From assembly GCA_902579825.1 (NCBI GenBank), contig CACHII010000001.1, positions 309,948 through 373,947 on the forward strand: 64,000 bases of DNA, in the 5' to 3' direction. The notes beneath the pieces were generated by a model, which worked only from the letters and a program-made list of their open reading frames with translations, was not told the DNA's origin and did no database searches. Each line of letters starts with the position of its first letter. Positions within the stretch are counted from its first letter, which is position 1. Source of the DNA: an uncultured SAR86 cluster bacterium (GTDB lineage Bacteria > Pseudomonadota > Gammaproteobacteria > Magnimaribacterales > D2472). The position numbers and the translations under genes are program-made. This document shows, piece after piece, positions 46,252 to 57,043 of this stretch.

Positions 46252-47097
46252 TTATGATTTGTAAATTTTGTTTAAAATGCTACTGATTTTTGACCTTAAA
46301 TTTTTTCTGGGGACAATCATATCTATAGCACCATTGTTTAACAAATATTCTGATTTCTGAAAATTATCAGGCAGTTCAATTCTTACGGTTTGTTCTATTA
46401 CTCGGCGTCCTGTAAAACCACTCAATGCATTTGGTTCTGCAATATTTATATCGCCTAGCATCGCAATACTTGCAGACACACCTCCATATATTGGATCTAT
46501 TAAAACAGAAATATATGGTAACTTTTCTTTTTTTAATTTTTGTATTGCTGCTGAAGTCTTCGCCATCTGCATTAATGAAATCATTGATTCTTGCATCCTT
46601 GCACCACCGCTAGTAGCAAAACATACAAAAGGAACCTTTTCTTTGATAGCAGTATTTATTCCTTGGACAAATTTTTCACCAACAACACTACCCATCGAAC
46701 CGCCAAGAAACCTAAATTCAAAGGCAGCCACAACAATGCTTTTACCCTCAAGCATACCTTTTACAACAACTAGAGCCTCTTTTTCTCCAGTAGCTGCAAC
46801 TGCCTCTTTCACTCTTGATGTGTAATATTTCGAGTCTTTAAACTTTAAAGGATCTTTTGTAGTTAAATTTGGTGCAATTTCTTCATAGGAGCTGTTATCT
46901 AAGAAAATGTCTATTCTTTTTCTTGCACCAATTCTCATATGATAGCCACATTTGGGACAAACATGTAAAGATTTTTCTAATTCAGGAACATATAAGACAG
47001 ATTCACATTTTTTACATGAAACCCATAGACCGTCTGGAACTTTACTTTTTGACTTAAACGTGCCAATTGAAGGTATTAACCTTCTTAACCAATTCAT
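46252..47097 (-). CDS. accD: Acetyl-CoA carboxylase carboxyltransferase subunit beta
   Basis: Forms malonyl-CoA together with AccA, using biotin-carboxyl-carrier protein. The N-terminal zinc ribbon has C28, C31, C47 and C50 (CKKC, CPKC). The crotonase-like core shows FRFLGGSMGSVVGEKF, TSGGARMQESMISLMQMAK, DPIYGGVSASIAMLGDI and SGFTGRRVIEQT. Length 281 aa. The ATG overlaps the trpA stop (ATGA), so the enzyme is translationally coupled to tryptophan synthase. Confidence 0.96.
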   Translation of the reverse strand: MNWLRRLIPSIGTFKSKSKVPDGLWVSCKKCESVLYVPELEKSLHVCPKCGYHMRIGARKRIDIFLDNSSYEEIAPNLTTKDPLKFKDSKYYTSRVKEAVAATGEKEALVVVKGMLEGKSIVVAAFEFRFLGGSMGSVVGEKFVQGINTAIKEKVPFVCFATSGGARMQESMISLMQMAKTSAAIQKLKKEKLPYISVLIDPIYGGVSASIAMLGDINIAEPNALSGFTGRRVIEQTVRIELPDNFQKSEYLLNNGAIDMIVPRKNLRSKISSILNKIYKS

Positions 47098-47879
47098 GAT
47101 ATTGCCTTTTTAATTTCGGTTATATACTTACCTATTCTATCAAATTCCTTTTTTTCTGATCCTTGTTCAATCATTTGGACTAGTGAGGATCCAATTATTA
47201 TTCCATCTGAACAATCCGCTAAAAGTTTTGCATCCTCTATAGATTTTATACCAAATCCAGCAAGTGTCGGCACTGAAGCATGTCTCTTAATTTCTTCAAT
47301 ATTTATTTTGATTTCATCAATGTTTAAATTAGATGATCCAGTCACTCCTCTTAAAGTAACGTAGTAAACAAAACCGGTGCTATTTTCTGCTATTAATTTG
47401 ACTCTATCTTTTTTAGTAGTTGGTGAAATTAAAGAAATAGTATTGATATTGTTACTTTTTACTCCATAATCCTCCAGTTTTAGCTCCCCAGGTATATCAA
47501 CTACCAATATCGAATCAACAGCATTATTCTGATTATTTTCAATCAATTTTTTATGGTATATAAAGGTGTTCAAATAGCCCATTAAAACCAATGGGGTCAC
47601 GTCGTCAAACTCTCTATATTTTTCTATCATTTGAAATATTGATACTAACGAGATATCTTTTTTCAAAGCTCTATCATGTGCTTTTTGTATGATCGGTCCT
47701 TCCGCAATAGGATCAGTAAAAGGCACTCCAATTTCAATAATATCAACACCAGAGGATGAAAATAGTTTCATTAGCTCGACTGTGGTTTCAATATCAGGAT
47801 CACCAGCAACTAGATAACCTACCAATGCTTTCTTATCATTTGATTTAATTTTTGAAAGCTTTTTAGTTAATCTATTCAA
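47094..47879 (-). CDS. trpA: Tryptophan synthase alpha chain
   Basis: Splits indole-glycerol phosphate to indole and G3P. TIM-barrel features are [30 protein letters not shown] (catalytic Glu and Asp59-like), [14 protein letters not shown] and [10 protein letters not shown] with IIIGSSLVQ at the phosphate site. Length 261 aa. The start codon is TTG, overlapping the trpB stop as TTGA. The usual N-terminus (NRLTKKL) follows directly, which supports this start. Confidence 0.95.
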   Translation of the reverse strand: MNRLTKKLSKIKSNDKKALVGYLVAGDPDIETTVELMKLFSSSGVDIIEIGVPFTDPIAEGPIIQKAHDRALKKDISLVSIFQMIEKYREFDDVTPLVLMGYLNTFIYHKKLIENNQNNAVDSILVVDIPGELKLEDYGVKSNNINTISLISPTTKKDRVKLIAENSTGFVYYVTLRGVTGSSNLNIDEIKINIEEIKRHASVPTLAGFGIKSIEDAKLLADCSDGIIIGSSLVQMIEQGSEKKEFDRIGKYITEIKKAIS

Positions 47880-49078
47880 ATCTTGATTCCATCGATTTCA
47901 GCAACAGTATTTATATCTTTATCTCCTCTTCCTGAGACGTTGACAATAATATTTGATTGATCATCAAACTCTTTCATTAGAGTTTCTAAATAAGCAAAAG
48001 CATGAGCAGTTTCAAGCGCAGGGATGATACCTTCTAACTCTGATACTTGATGAAAAGCTTCTAAAGCTTCATCATCATCAACAGCTACATACTCTGCTCT
48101 ACCAGAATCCTTTAACCATGAATGTTCAGGACCAACACCAGGATAATCTAATCCAGCAGAAACAGACTTAGTAGCTTTAACTTGACCAGCTTCGTCCTGC
48201 ATAAGATAACTTAAAGCACCATGAAGAACTCCTGGTGACCCATCATTTAGCGGAGCAGCATGCTCACCAGTCTGAAGGCCATTACCCGCAGCCTCCACTC
48301 CAATCAATCTTGTCTGATTTATGTTAATAAAAGGATAAAAAGCTCCCATAGCATTTGATCCCCCACCAACACATGCAACTATGGCATCTGGCATTGTATT
48401 AAATGATTCTTTTGACTGTTCTATAAGCTCTTCGCCAACCACAGAATTGAAATCTCTGACAATCATAGGATAAGGATGTGGTCCGGTTACACTTCCAATA
48501 ATATAATAAGTATCATCTACATTCGTTACCCAGTCCCTTAACGCCTCATTCAATGCATCTTTCAGCGTTGCAGATCCAGAATCTACAGAATGAACTTGGG
48601 CACCAAGAAGTTTAATTCGGTATACATTTAAGGATTGTCTTTGTACGTCTTCTGCGCCCATATATATATGGCACTCAAGACCAAGTCTTGCTGCAACTGT
48701 TGCTGTTGCTACACCATGCTGGCCAGCTCCAGTTTCAGCAATTATTCTTTTTTTTCCCATGTATTTTGCAAGAAGAATTTGCCCAATTGTGTTATTTATT
48801 TTATGAGCACCCGTATGATTAAGGTCCTCCCTTTTTAACCAAATTGATCCGCTTCCATAATGTTTGGTTAATCTCTCTGCAAAATAGAGTGGAGATGGTC
48901 TGCCTACAAACTCTGAAAGATCTTTATAAAATTGTTTTTTAAATTCATTATTGTCTTTCAATTTATTATAAGTATTCTCTAACTCCTCAAGAGCATACAT
49001 TAGAGTCTCAGGGACGAATTTACCCCCGTATTCACCAAAGAAACCATTTTTATCAGGTAAATTATTATTAGATTCCAT
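47876..49078 (-). CDS. trpB: Tryptophan synthase beta chain
   Basis: PLP enzyme that condenses indole with serine. Motifs are [29 protein letters not shown] (PLP lysine), [33 protein letters not shown] and the C-terminal NVSGRGDKD. Length 400 aa fits the TrpB1 type that pairs with TrpA. It is three bases after trpF and overlaps trpA. Confidence 0.97.
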   Translation of the reverse strand: MESNNNLPDKNGFFGEYGGKFVPETLMYALEELENTYNKLKDNNEFKKQFYKDLSEFVGRPSPLYFAERLTKHYGSGSIWLKREDLNHTGAHKINNTIGQILLAKYMGKKRIIAETGAGQHGVATATVAARLGLECHIYMGAEDVQRQSLNVYRIKLLGAQVHSVDSGSATLKDALNEALRDWVTNVDDTYYIIGSVTGPHPYPMIVRDFNSVVGEELIEQSKESFNTMPDAIVACVGGGSNAMGAFYPFININQTRLIGVEAAGNGLQTGEHAAPLNDGSPGVLHGALSYLMQDEAGQVKATKSVSAGLDYPGVGPEHSWLKDSGRAEYVAVDDDEALEAFHQVSELEGIIPALETAHAFAYLETLMKEFDDQSNIIVNVSGRGDKDINTVAEIDGIKI

Positions 49079-49081
49079 ATA

Positions 49082-49693
49082 TTAAATTTTTTCTATAAGT
49101 TTATTTGTTAAATTAATGTCTTTAAATCCTGGAAATGATTCAACACCAGAATTAATATCAATACACCAAGGATTTATATCAATAGCATTATCAACATTTT
49201 TAATATTTATGCCACCTGAAAGAATAATTTTTATATCTAAATCCTTTATATTATTCATTAAGTTCCAATCAAAAGAATTACCTGTACCTCCATATATACC
49301 AGTCTCATAGTTTTCAAAAAGAATACCTGAAGCATCTGGATAATGAGTTGCTAGGTTTGTACTTTCAGCATCTTTGACTCTGATAACTTTCCAAAAATCT
49401 TTTTTAAAAGACTTACAAAATCCATTTGTTTCATCTCCATGAAACTGCAGTATCGGATTTACAAAATATGATGAAGTTTCTTCAATAAATTCTTTGTCCG
49501 CATTTACATAAACACAAACTGCTCTCTTGTTTTTCAAATCTACATGGCTAATTGAATTTATAAGGTCTTTGGTCACATTTCTTGGACTTTGCTCATAAAA
49601 AATAAAGCCTAAAAAATTAATTTTTTTAATCTTAGTTAATTTAATGAGATTGTCTTTATCAGCAATGCCACATATTTTAATTAAAGGTTTCAT
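49082..49693 (-). CDS. trpF: Phosphoribosylanthranilate isomerase
   Basis: Converts phosphoribosylanthranilate to CdRP. It shows the start IKICGIADKDN (catalytic Cys), GFIFYEQSPRNVT, QFHGDE, LSGGINIKNVDNAI (catalytic Asp region) and DINSGVESFPGFKD. Length 203 aa. Monofunctional, as in pseudomonads. The start overlaps the truA stop by one base. trpEGDC are not in this window. Confidence 0.94.
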   Translation of the reverse strand: MKPLIKICGIADKDNLIKLTKIKKINFLGFIFYEQSPRNVTKDLINSISHVDLKNKRAVCVYVNADKEFIEETSSYFVNPILQFHGDETNGFCKSFKKDFWKVIRVKDAESTNLATHYPDASGILFENYETGIYGGTGNSFDWNLMNNIKDLDIKIILSGGINIKNVDNAIDINPWCIDINSGVESFPGFKDINLTNKLIEKI

Positions 49694-50478
49694 TAATTTT
49701 TAAGTCTATCAAATAAATTTGGTACGTAACTATTAATAGTATTTTCTTCCTTATATTTAGGGCCCAAAAAGAATAACCCTTTTGCTGGAGCAGTTTTGCC
49801 TGCATATTGTCTATTTTGCTTATCTAAGATTTCTTTAATAGTTAAATCAATCTCTTTTTTAGCAATATCTAATAATGTTCCAACCATAATTCTAACCATA
49901 TTTTGTAAAAAAGCATTCGCTGAAACAGTAATAATAATAAAATTTTCAATAGTTTTTAATTCAACATAGCTAATATTTTTTATTGGATTTTTAGAATTGC
50001 AGCTAGAACTTCTAAATGAATTAAAATTATGCTCTCCTAAAAACATTCCTAATTGTGATTCCATTTTGTCAGTATTTAGTTCATTAGTTACCCAATGTGA
50101 AAATCCATCAAAAAAAAGAGGTTTATTTTTTGAGTTATATATTACATATGAGTATCTTCGTTCAATTGCAGAAAATCTTGAATCAAAATTCTGAGGCATT
50201 TCAAATACATCCTTAACAGAAATAGTTTTAGGTAGATTTGAATTAATGCCTTTTATCCAATTTTCTGCACTTCTCTCTATATTAGTGTGAAAATCAAATA
50301 CTTGAGAAAGCGCATGCACACCTGCATCGGTTCTTCCAGAATAATTTATAGTTATTTTTGTGTCCGTGATTTCTTCCAAAGCTGTTTCTAAATGCTCTTG
50401 AACAGTTTCAGCATTTTTTTGACGCTGAAAGCCTGAAAAATTAGTTCCATCGTACTCTAATGTAAAAGCTAACTTCAT
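49693..50478 (-). CDS. truA: tRNA pseudouridine(38-40) synthase
   Basis: Isomerises uridines 38-40 in tRNA anticodon stems. Motifs are LEYDGTNFSGFQRQ, SGRTDAGVHALSQV (catalytic Asp), NMVRIMVGTLLDIAK and APAKGLFFLG. Length 261 aa is normal. It sits between the fimV-like gene and trpF, as in Pseudomonas. Confidence 0.96.
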   Translation of the reverse strand: MKLAFTLEYDGTNFSGFQRQKNAETVQEHLETALEEITDTKITINYSGRTDAGVHALSQVFDFHTNIERSAENWIKGINSNLPKTISVKDVFEMPQNFDSRFSAIERRYSYVIYNSKNKPLFFDGFSHWVTNELNTDKMESQLGMFLGEHNFNSFRSSSCNSKNPIKNISYVELKTIENFIIITVSANAFLQNMVRIMVGTLLDIAKKEIDLTIKEILDKQNRQYAGKTAPAKGLFFLGPKYKEENTINSYVPNLFDRLKN

Positions 50479-50480
50479 GA

Positions 50481-51803
50481 TTAATTAAATTTATCTAATA
50501 ATTTTTTTGAAGCTTTCTGTATGTCTGCATCATCACTGTTTAATAAATCTTTTAAAAGTTTTTTTGCATTATCAAGATCATTCATTTCAAAATAAGTTAT
50601 TGCTAAATCTAATTGCTGTTGACTCGCATTATTTTCTATACTCAGTCCAGATGGCATTGAAGAAGAATTAAATCCATCGTCATATGCTTCTTCAAAATCA
50701 TATTGAATGTTTTTAGAGTCTTGCATGCTTCTGAGATATATAAAAATAAAGGCTAGCAAAATACCTGATGCGAGAGAAATTAATGCAATGAACAATAAAT
50801 CAAAAATTTCAAAAGTAGAATCTTCATTAGCTATTGATTCATCTTTGTCTTCAATAAACTTATCAAGCGCTTCATTTTCAATTCCTAAAGTAATTTGTTT
50901 GGTATTTTGTTCAATGTAAGTTTCAGGATTATCAGGTTGATCAAAACCTATGAATGTTGGTTCTTCTTGCTCAATTTCAGAAAAATCTACCTCTTCTATA
51001 ATCTCAGGAGTTTGAGGCGCAGTTAATACCAAAAGGGATTTTGCGGCATTTGAGAAGCTATTAGAAAAAGATTCGTTCATTGCAATTATAGAATCTTTAG
51101 CAATCTGATATGAAACACCTTTAATATCTGTCAATTTAGGCACTAAAATATCAATGTCTTGTCTTACAAGATTAATATTTTCATTGATAAATGCATCTTT
51201 ATTGCCAAGATAAAGTGACCACATAATTTGATAAATAGATACATCATCATTGCTTCCTTTAATTTCTTTTGCCATTGACCATATGGTTGTAATTTCAGAA
51301 CCTTTGATTATTGTTTGCTCTTCTTCCTGTTCATCTATTAATGGTTCTTCTATTTCATTTAAAGATGCTGAATTAGTTTGCACCAATTCTTGTTGATTAG
51401 AAATCACAGGGCTCTTTTTGTATAAGTTTGGGGATTCTGTTTGATATATATTTCTAATTTTAGAGGGTAAAAATATAAAAATATCTTTAATATACTCATC
51501 TTTAATATTTATTTTAAAACTGAAGTAGTCTTGTAAATAACTATCAGACAAAGCAATAGTAAAAGTATAGTAATCGTCATAATCTTGAATTAATGTATAT
51601 GCAATATCATTTTTATCTATAAGTTCATTAGTTTTGTATTTGAATAAAATTACGTCTGAATCACTGATTTTAATATTTTCAATTTTAAGCTCAATAATCC
51701 TTTGTTGATCTGTATTTAATTTAATTTTTGGTGATGATACAAAAATATCTGAATTTATTTGAATGGAGAAAAATATAATTAATGGATAACTATATCTCAA
51801 CAC
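50481..51803 (-). CDS. fimV: Short FimV-like protein
   Basis: Polar or envelope-organising protein in the FimV position (asd-fimV-truA). It has a weak N-terminal signal, then a beta-rich N-terminal domain. The FimV LysM-adjacent segment follows (TIWSMAKEI, then YQIMWSLYLGNKDAFINENI). An acidic low-complexity linker and a single TM (about residues 327-349) come next, then a C-terminal FimV helical motif (DLAITYFEMNDLDNAKKLL). At 440 aa it is about half the size of P. aeruginosa FimV. The start is GTG at 51803 or TTG at 51800; both overlap the asd stop. Confidence 0.78.
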   Translation of the reverse strand: MLRYSYPLIIFFSIQINSDIFVSSPKIKLNTDQQRIIELKIENIKISDSDVILFKYKTNELIDKNDIAYTLIQDYDDYYTFTIALSDSYLQDYFSFKINIKDEYIKDIFIFLPSKIRNIYQTESPNLYKKSPVISNQQELVQTNSASLNEIEEPLIDEQEEEQTIIKGSEITTIWSMAKEIKGSNDDVSIYQIMWSLYLGNKDAFINENINLVRQDIDILVPKLTDIKGVSYQIAKDSIIAMNESFSNSFSNAAKSLLVLTAPQTPEIIEEVDFSEIEQEEPTFIGFDQPDNPETYIEQNTKQITLGIENEALDKFIEDKDESIANEDSTFEIFDLLFIALISLASGILLAFIFIYLRSMQDSKNIQYDFEEAYDDGFNSSSMPSGLSIENNASQQQLDLAITYFEMNDLDNAKKLLKDLLNSDDADIQKASKKLLDKFN

Positions 51804-52813
51804 AACTTATTATTCTCAATTAAATTCTGTAATATTTGAACAGTATTAAGCGCCGCGCCCTTCCCATAAACATTATCCGCGACAATCCACATACTTATCC
51901 AATTTTCATCTTTAATAGATTGGCTTCTCACCCTGCCAACATAAACATCTTCAGTATCATTTGCATTTTCTAAAGGCGTTGGATATTCCAACAAGGCAGG
52001 ATTATCTAAAACTTTTATGCCAGTAGAAGACTCTAAAAGCTCTAATATCTCTTGTTTTGATGCTTTTTTTTCAGTTCTAAAAAAAACTGCTTCAGAATGA
52101 CCATTTATCACTGGAACTCTTGCACAAGTTGCTTGAACTTCAATTGATGGGTCTAAGATTTTTTTTGTCTCCCATGCCACTTTCATCTCTTCTTTTGTAA
52201 AATCATTTTCGAGAAAGATATCACATTGAGGAATTACATTGAAAGCGATTTGTTTTGGATAAACATTTACATCAGATTTATCATGTTTGATTTGATTTGT
52301 TAGTTCTTCAACAGCCTCTTTTCCAGTTCCTGATACTGCCTGATATGTTGCGATATTTAAGATATCAACCTTAAAATTTCTATGGATAGGTTCAAGTGCA
52401 ACCAACAATTGTGAAACTGAGCAATTAGGATTAGCGATTAAAGTTGGTCCATTTAGTTCGCTTAAAATATTTCCATTAATTTCAGGAATCACAAGAGGCA
52501 CCTCATCCTTGGTTCGAAATTCTGATGAGAGATCGATTACATATGTACCTTTATCTACAAAACTTTCTGCATATTGTTTAGCAACTTTTGATCCTGCTGA
52601 AAAAATTGCTATATCAGCAAGGCTACTATCAAAAGTTGCAAGCTCTTCAATTTGATATTCATGGCCATTAAAGATAACTTTATTGCCGACTGAAGATGAG
52701 CCTAAGGGATAAAAATTATTAATTGCTATATTTTTTTTCTCAAAAATTGAAATAATCTTACTTCCTACAACTCCAGAAGCGCCCACCAAGGCTAAATTTA
52801 TGCTTTTACTCAT
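51797..52813 (-). CDS. asd: Aspartate-semialdehyde dehydrogenase
   Basis: Reduces aspartyl phosphate to aspartate semialdehyde, the step after LysC. NADPH-binding [11 protein letters not shown] is followed by [16 protein letters not shown], the nucleophile in [25 protein letters not shown] and the catalytic-His region [11 protein letters not shown]. The ATG at 52813 (338 aa) overlaps the leuB stop as ATGAGTAA. An in-frame TTG two codons earlier is less likely. Placement between leuB and fimV follows Pseudomonas gene order. Confidence 0.95.
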   Translation of the reverse strand: MSKSINLALVGASGVVGSKIISIFEKKNIAINNFYPLGSSSVGNKVIFNGHEYQIEELATFDSSLADIAIFSAGSKVAKQYAESFVDKGTYVIDLSSEFRTKDEVPLVIPEINGNILSELNGPTLIANPNCSVSQLLVALEPIHRNFKVDILNIATYQAVSGTGKEAVEELTNQIKHDKSDVNVYPKQIAFNVIPQCDIFLENDFTKEEMKVAWETKKILDPSIEVQATCARVPVINGHSEAVFFRTEKKASKQEILELLESSTGIKVLDNPALLEYPTPLENANDTEDVYVGRVRSQSIKDENWISMWIVADNVYGKGAALNTVQILQNLIENNKLC

Positions 52814-53882
52814 TTTCAATTGTTGTAATTAGTTTATTTGCTACTTCAGATGTCTTTAGATAATTTTCATCAATAGCTATATCTTTTGTTCTATAACCTT
52901 TCTTGATGAAGCTACTAATAGCCATGTCAATCTTATCAGATACATGCTCCTGTCCTAAGGAGTATTTTAATGCCATAGAAAGTGATGCAATCATTGCAAT
53001 TGGGTTGGCTAAATCTTGCCCTGCTATATCAGGAGCACTTCCATGACATGGCTCATACATTCCTTTAAATGAACTATCTAAAGACGCAGACGGTAGCATG
53101 CCTATGGAGCCAGTGAGTGTTGCTGCAATATCTGACAATATATCTCCAAAAAGGTTGCTTGCAACAATTACGTCAAATTGGTTTGGATCTAAAACTAACT
53201 GCATTGCTGCATTGTCTGCCAATTGGTGTGAAAGCTCTACATCTGGATAATCTTCAGACATTTCAGTTAGAATTGATCTCCAAAATTTTGAAACTTCAAG
53301 CACGTTAGCTTTTTCAACTGAACACAATCTACCATTTCTTTTTTGCGCTGATTCAAAAGCAACCTTAGCTATTCTCCTTATTTCATCTTGGTTGTAAATC
53401 ATAGTATTAAAAGCATAATTAGGGCTTTCATTTGTTACTATGCCTCTAGGCTCTCCAAAATAAATACCACCAGTTAGCTCTCTAACTATTAATATATCTA
53501 ATTCATTTATTATTTCTTTTTTTAGAGGGGATGCTTCTGATAATTCATTGAATAAAAATGCTGGTCGAAGATTCGCAAAGAGATTTAATTCTTTTCTTAG
53601 GGACAATAAAGCATTTTCTGGTCGATCATCCCAATCTAAATGATCCCATTCTGTTCCACCAACTGCTCCAAATAAAATAGCATCTGACTCTTTTGCTTTT
53701 TTTAAAACCTTATTAGGTAGTGGTGTTCCGTATTCATTATATGATGTACCACCGACACTCATGGTAGTAACATCAAAATCAAGATTATATTTTCTAATCA
53801 AAAAATTTAGAACCTCAACCATAGAGGCAGTAACTTCTTGCCCAATACCGTCACCAGGTAAAATTAGAATACTTTTACTCAT
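52806..53882 (-). CDS. leuB: 3-isopropylmalate dehydrogenase
   Basis: NAD-dependent oxidative decarboxylation in leucine synthesis. Motifs are [75 protein letters not shown] and [16 protein letters not shown]. Length 358 aa. Its start overlaps the leuD stop as ATGAGTAA, the same eight-base overlap that couples it to asd. Confidence 0.97.
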   Translation of the reverse strand: MSKSILILPGDGIGQEVTASMVEVLNFLIRKYNLDFDVTTMSVGGTSYNEYGTPLPNKVLKKAKESDAILFGAVGGTEWDHLDWDDRPENALLSLRKELNLFANLRPAFLFNELSEASPLKKEIINELDILIVRELTGGIYFGEPRGIVTNESPNYAFNTMIYNQDEIRRIAKVAFESAQKRNGRLCSVEKANVLEVSKFWRSILTEMSEDYPDVELSHQLADNAAMQLVLDPNQFDVIVASNLFGDILSDIAATLTGSIGMLPSASLDSSFKGMYEPCHGSAPDIAGQDLANPIAMIASLSMALKYSLGQEHVSDKIDMAISSFIKKGYRTKDIAIDENYLKTSEVANKLITTIENE

Positions 53883-54522
53883 TTATAAAAATCCATGGTC
53901 TGGTTTCTTTTCTATTCTTTTCAAAATTATAAATTTTGTCTTTTTCTTTTAAGGTAATATCAACATCATCTAATCCATAGATTATTCTGTCTATAAGATG
54001 ATCTTCTACATCAAAACTTATTTCTTTATCACCATTAATAATAATTCTTTCTTGAAGATCTATTGAAAATTCTACAATTTCATCTTCGACTGTTTTAAAT
54101 AATTCCTCAATTTGATTTTTTTGAAGCTGAATTGGTAGAACGCCATTTTTAAAGCAATTGTTATAAAAGATATCTCCAAAAGAAGATGCAATGACTGCTT
54201 TTATACCAAAATCTCTTAGGGCCCATACTGCATGTTCTCTTGATGACCCACAACCAAAATTATCTTTGGCCAATAGTATTTTAGATTTATTATATGGAGA
54301 TATGTTTAGAATAAAGTCTTTGTTAACTTCTCTTTCTTCTTTTTTAACCCCTAATCTTCCATCATCATGATATCTCCAACCATCAAATAAATAATCTTCG
54401 AAACCAAATTTTTTAATTGATTTTAAGTACTCTGTTGGAATGATTTGATCTGTATCTATATTATCTCGATCAATATACCCTACGATTCCATCAATCATTA
54501 ATCCGTCACTATTTGATTTCAT
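53875..54522 (-). CDS. leuD: 3-isopropylmalate dehydratase small subunit
   Basis: Swivel-domain subunit that joins LeuC to isomerise isopropylmalate. It shows [54 protein letters not shown] and the C-terminal RPWIFIN. Length 215 aa. Translationally coupled to leuC by an ATGA overlap and to leuB by ATGAGTAA. Confidence 0.96.
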   Translation of the reverse strand: MKSNSDGLMIDGIVGYIDRDNIDTDQIIPTEYLKSIKKFGFEDYLFDGWRYHDDGRLGVKKEEREVNKDFILNISPYNKSKILLAKDNFGCGSSREHAVWALRDFGIKAVIASSFGDIFYNNCFKNGVLPIQLQKNQIEELFKTVEDEIVEFSIDLQERIIINGDKEISFDVEDHLIDRIIYGLDDVDITLKEKDKIYNFEKNRKETRPWIFINE

Positions 54523-55916
54523 AATGGATCTCCTACTGTTCCATTAATTGCAGTGAATGCAGCCATAATAGGACTCATTAGATGTGTTCTTCCGAGATAT
54601 CCCTGCCTACCCTCAAAGTTCCTATTTGAAGTGGAAGCGCATCTCTCATAAGGCTTTAATTGATCTGGATTCATACCAAGGCACATAGAACAACCTGGAG
54701 CTCTCCAAATAAATCCAGCTTCGGTAAAGATTTTATCTAAACCCTCTTGTTCAGCTTGCTCTTTAACCATACCTGATCCTGGTACCACTATTGCTTCACT
54801 AATATTTTTGGCAACAAATTTTCCTTTAACTATTCCAGCAGCTTGTCTTAGGTCTTCAATTCTAGAGTTAGTGCATGAGCCAATAAAAACCTTATCAAAT
54901 ACTAAATCAGAAAGCTTTGACTCATCTTTAATGCCCATATAATGTCTTGCAAGTTCTATGTTTTTTTTATTTTGTTCTGAATAGTCTGATATTTTTGGAA
55001 TATCATCATCAAAATTAACCACCATTTCTGGAGATGTACCCCAAGTTACTTGAGGTTTAATTTTAGAAATATCTATAGTTACCTCCTTGTCAAAAAATGC
55101 ATCCTCATCTGATTTCAAACCGGACCAATGATCTTCTGCTTTTAATAAAAGCTCTTTGTCTAGAAAAGATTTTTTTCTAACATACATTATAGTCTTATCA
55201 TCTGGAGCCACTAAGCCAACCTTTGCACCAGCTTCAATAGCCATATTACAAATGGTCATTCTGCTCTCAATTGATATTTGTTCAATATAACTTCCAGCGA
55301 ATTCTATTGCATATCCTGTACCACCAGCAGTTCCAATCTGCCCAATAAAATACAAAACTATATCTTTTGATGAAACATTTTCAGGTGGCGTTCCTTCAAA
55401 TTTAACACGCATATTTTTAAGTTTTGATGCTTTGAGACATTGTGTTGCCAACACATGCTCAACCTCTGAAGTGCCTATTCCCATTGCCAAGCAACCTAGA
55501 GCACCGTGTGTTGATGTATGAGAATCACCACAAACAATTGTCATTCCAGGTAATGTATATCCAAGCTCTGGACCTATAACATGAACAATGCCTTGTTTAG
55601 TTGATTTGATATCAAATTGTTTGATTCCATAGGTATTACAATTTTTATCTAACTCAACCACTTGAATTTTTGATATTTCATCCTTAATTTTTTCAGAATC
55701 AAAGTCATCTCCTCTTGTGGTTGGAACATTGTGATCTGGTGTTGCAATATTTGCTTTAAGTCTCCATGGTTTTAAATTTTTCTTTGAAAGTCCTTCGAAG
55801 GCTTGAGGTGAAGTTACTTCGTGTAAATAGTGTCTATCAATATATAGTAATGACTCGCCCGAATCCAGTTGGGTAACGTGATGCTCTTCCCAGAGTTTGT
55901 CGTATAAGGTCTTCAT
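54519..55916 (-). CDS. leuC: 3-isopropylmalate dehydratase large subunit
   Basis: Fe-S dehydratase subunit of 465 aa. Cluster cysteines are in [15 protein letters not shown] and [15 protein letters not shown], and [32 protein letters not shown] is the active-site region near residues 130-160. It begins [14 protein letters not shown], typical of LeuC. It is the first of the leuCDB genes, only five bases after aroC, so no leucine leader or attenuator fits before it. Confidence 0.96.
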   Translation of the reverse strand: MKTLYDKLWEEHHVTQLDSGESLLYIDRHYLHEVTSPQAFEGLSKKNLKPWRLKANIATPDHNVPTTRGDDFDSEKIKDEISKIQVVELDKNCNTYGIKQFDIKSTKQGIVHVIGPELGYTLPGMTIVCGDSHTSTHGALGCLAMGIGTSEVEHVLATQCLKASKLKNMRVKFEGTPPENVSSKDIVLYFIGQIGTAGGTGYAIEFAGSYIEQISIESRMTICNMAIEAGAKVGLVAPDDKTIMYVRKKSFLDKELLLKAEDHWSGLKSDEDAFFDKEVTIDISKIKPQVTWGTSPEMVVNFDDDIPKISDYSEQNKKNIELARHYMGIKDESKLSDLVFDKVFIGSCTNSRIEDLRQAAGIVKGKFVAKNISEAIVVPGSGMVKEQAEQEGLDKIFTEAGFIWRAPGCSMCLGMNPDQLKPYERCASTSNRNFEGRQGYLGRTHLMSPIMAAFTAINGTVGDPL

Positions 55917-55921
55917 TATCT

Positions 55922-57004
55922 TTATTCACTAAACGGTAATTCCTGCTTAACTTCCGAACATTGTGCTCGATTAATCAATAAATGATCTACCAACACAAGA
56001 CTCACCATAGCTTCAGCAATAGGAACTGCTCTTATGCCTATACAAGGGTCATGTCTTCCAGTTACTTCAATGTCAACTTCTTCACCATCTTTATTTACTG
56101 TTTTACCTTTTGATTTAATGCTTGAAGTTGGCTTGATAATAAAACTTAGGCTTATATCATCTCCATTTGAAATGCCTCCTAAAATTCCACCTGAATTATT
56201 TGAAGCATATCCTGATGAGGTCATTTCATCCCTTGCCTCAGAACCTTTTAAGTTTAAAAGATCATCTGCATTCCCAATCGATACAGATTTAACAGCATTA
56301 ATTGTCATAATTGCTTTGGCAAGATTGGCATCAAGCTTCTCAAAGACTGGATCACCAAGTCCTACAGGACAATTTTCAACGACAACACCCAATTTTGCAC
56401 CAACTGAATTACCTTCTTCAATTAAATCATTAAACATTGAATCTAAATCAGCTAATTTTGATTCATCACAAAAAAAGTATTTATTATTAATATCTTTATG
56501 ATTAATCGAGTCAGCCATAACTTGTCCTATTTCAGAAACAAAACCATGAACTGAAACTCCTTCCTTTTCAAGTATTTTCTTTGCAATCGCACCGGCAGCT
56601 ACCCAATTTACAGTTTCTCTTGCGCTTGCTCTTCCACCACCTCTATAGTCTCTGTGACCATATTTTGCTTGATAAGTAATGTCAGCATGATTTGGCCTAA
56701 AAACATCTTTTATATTTGAATAATCCTTAGACTTCTGATCTTTGTTATAAATAATCATTCCAATAGGTGTACCAAGAGTTTTTCCTTCAAAAACTCCAGA
56801 TAGAATCTCTACAGCATCATCCTCTTTTCTTTGGGTAGTTACATCTGATTGACCGGGCTTCCTTTTATCTAATTCGTGCTGAATATCTTCTTTTGTTAAC
56901 TCTATTTGGGGTGGACAACCATCTAAAATGCATCCCATAGCAATACCATGACTCTCACCAAAAGTCGTAATTTTAAATATTTTTCCAAACGTATTGCCTG
57001 ACAT
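55922..57004 (-). CDS. aroC: Chorismate synthase
   Basis: FMN-dependent last step of the shikimate pathway. Motifs are [62 protein letters not shown] and the second signature [17 protein letters not shown]. Length 360 aa. The ATG lies 39 bases after the prpD stop. The pairing of aroC with leuCDB gives a chorismate and leucine block upstream of the trp genes. Confidence 0.97.
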   Translation of the reverse strand: MSGNTFGKIFKITTFGESHGIAMGCILDGCPPQIELTKEDIQHELDKRKPGQSDVTTQRKEDDAVEILSGVFEGKTLGTPIGMIIYNKDQKSKDYSNIKDVFRPNHADITYQAKYGHRDYRGGGRASARETVNWVAAGAIAKKILEKEGVSVHGFVSEIGQVMADSINHKDINNKYFFCDESKLADLDSMFNDLIEEGNSVGAKLGVVVENCPVGLGDPVFEKLDANLAKAIMTINAVKSVSIGNADDLLNLKGSEARDEMTSSGYASNNSGGILGGISNGDDISLSFIIKPTSSIKSKGKTVNKDGEEVDIEVTGRHDPCIGIRAVPIAEAMVSLVLVDHLLINRAQCSEVKQELPFSE

Positions 57005-57043
57005 GGCGGTAATTATAGTCCAAAAAGCTAAAAAAGCCTTATT

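Noticed and set aside
56034..56501. 155-codon plus-strand frame opposite aroC
   Set aside because: Shadow of chorismate synthase; no ribosome site and no recognisable product.
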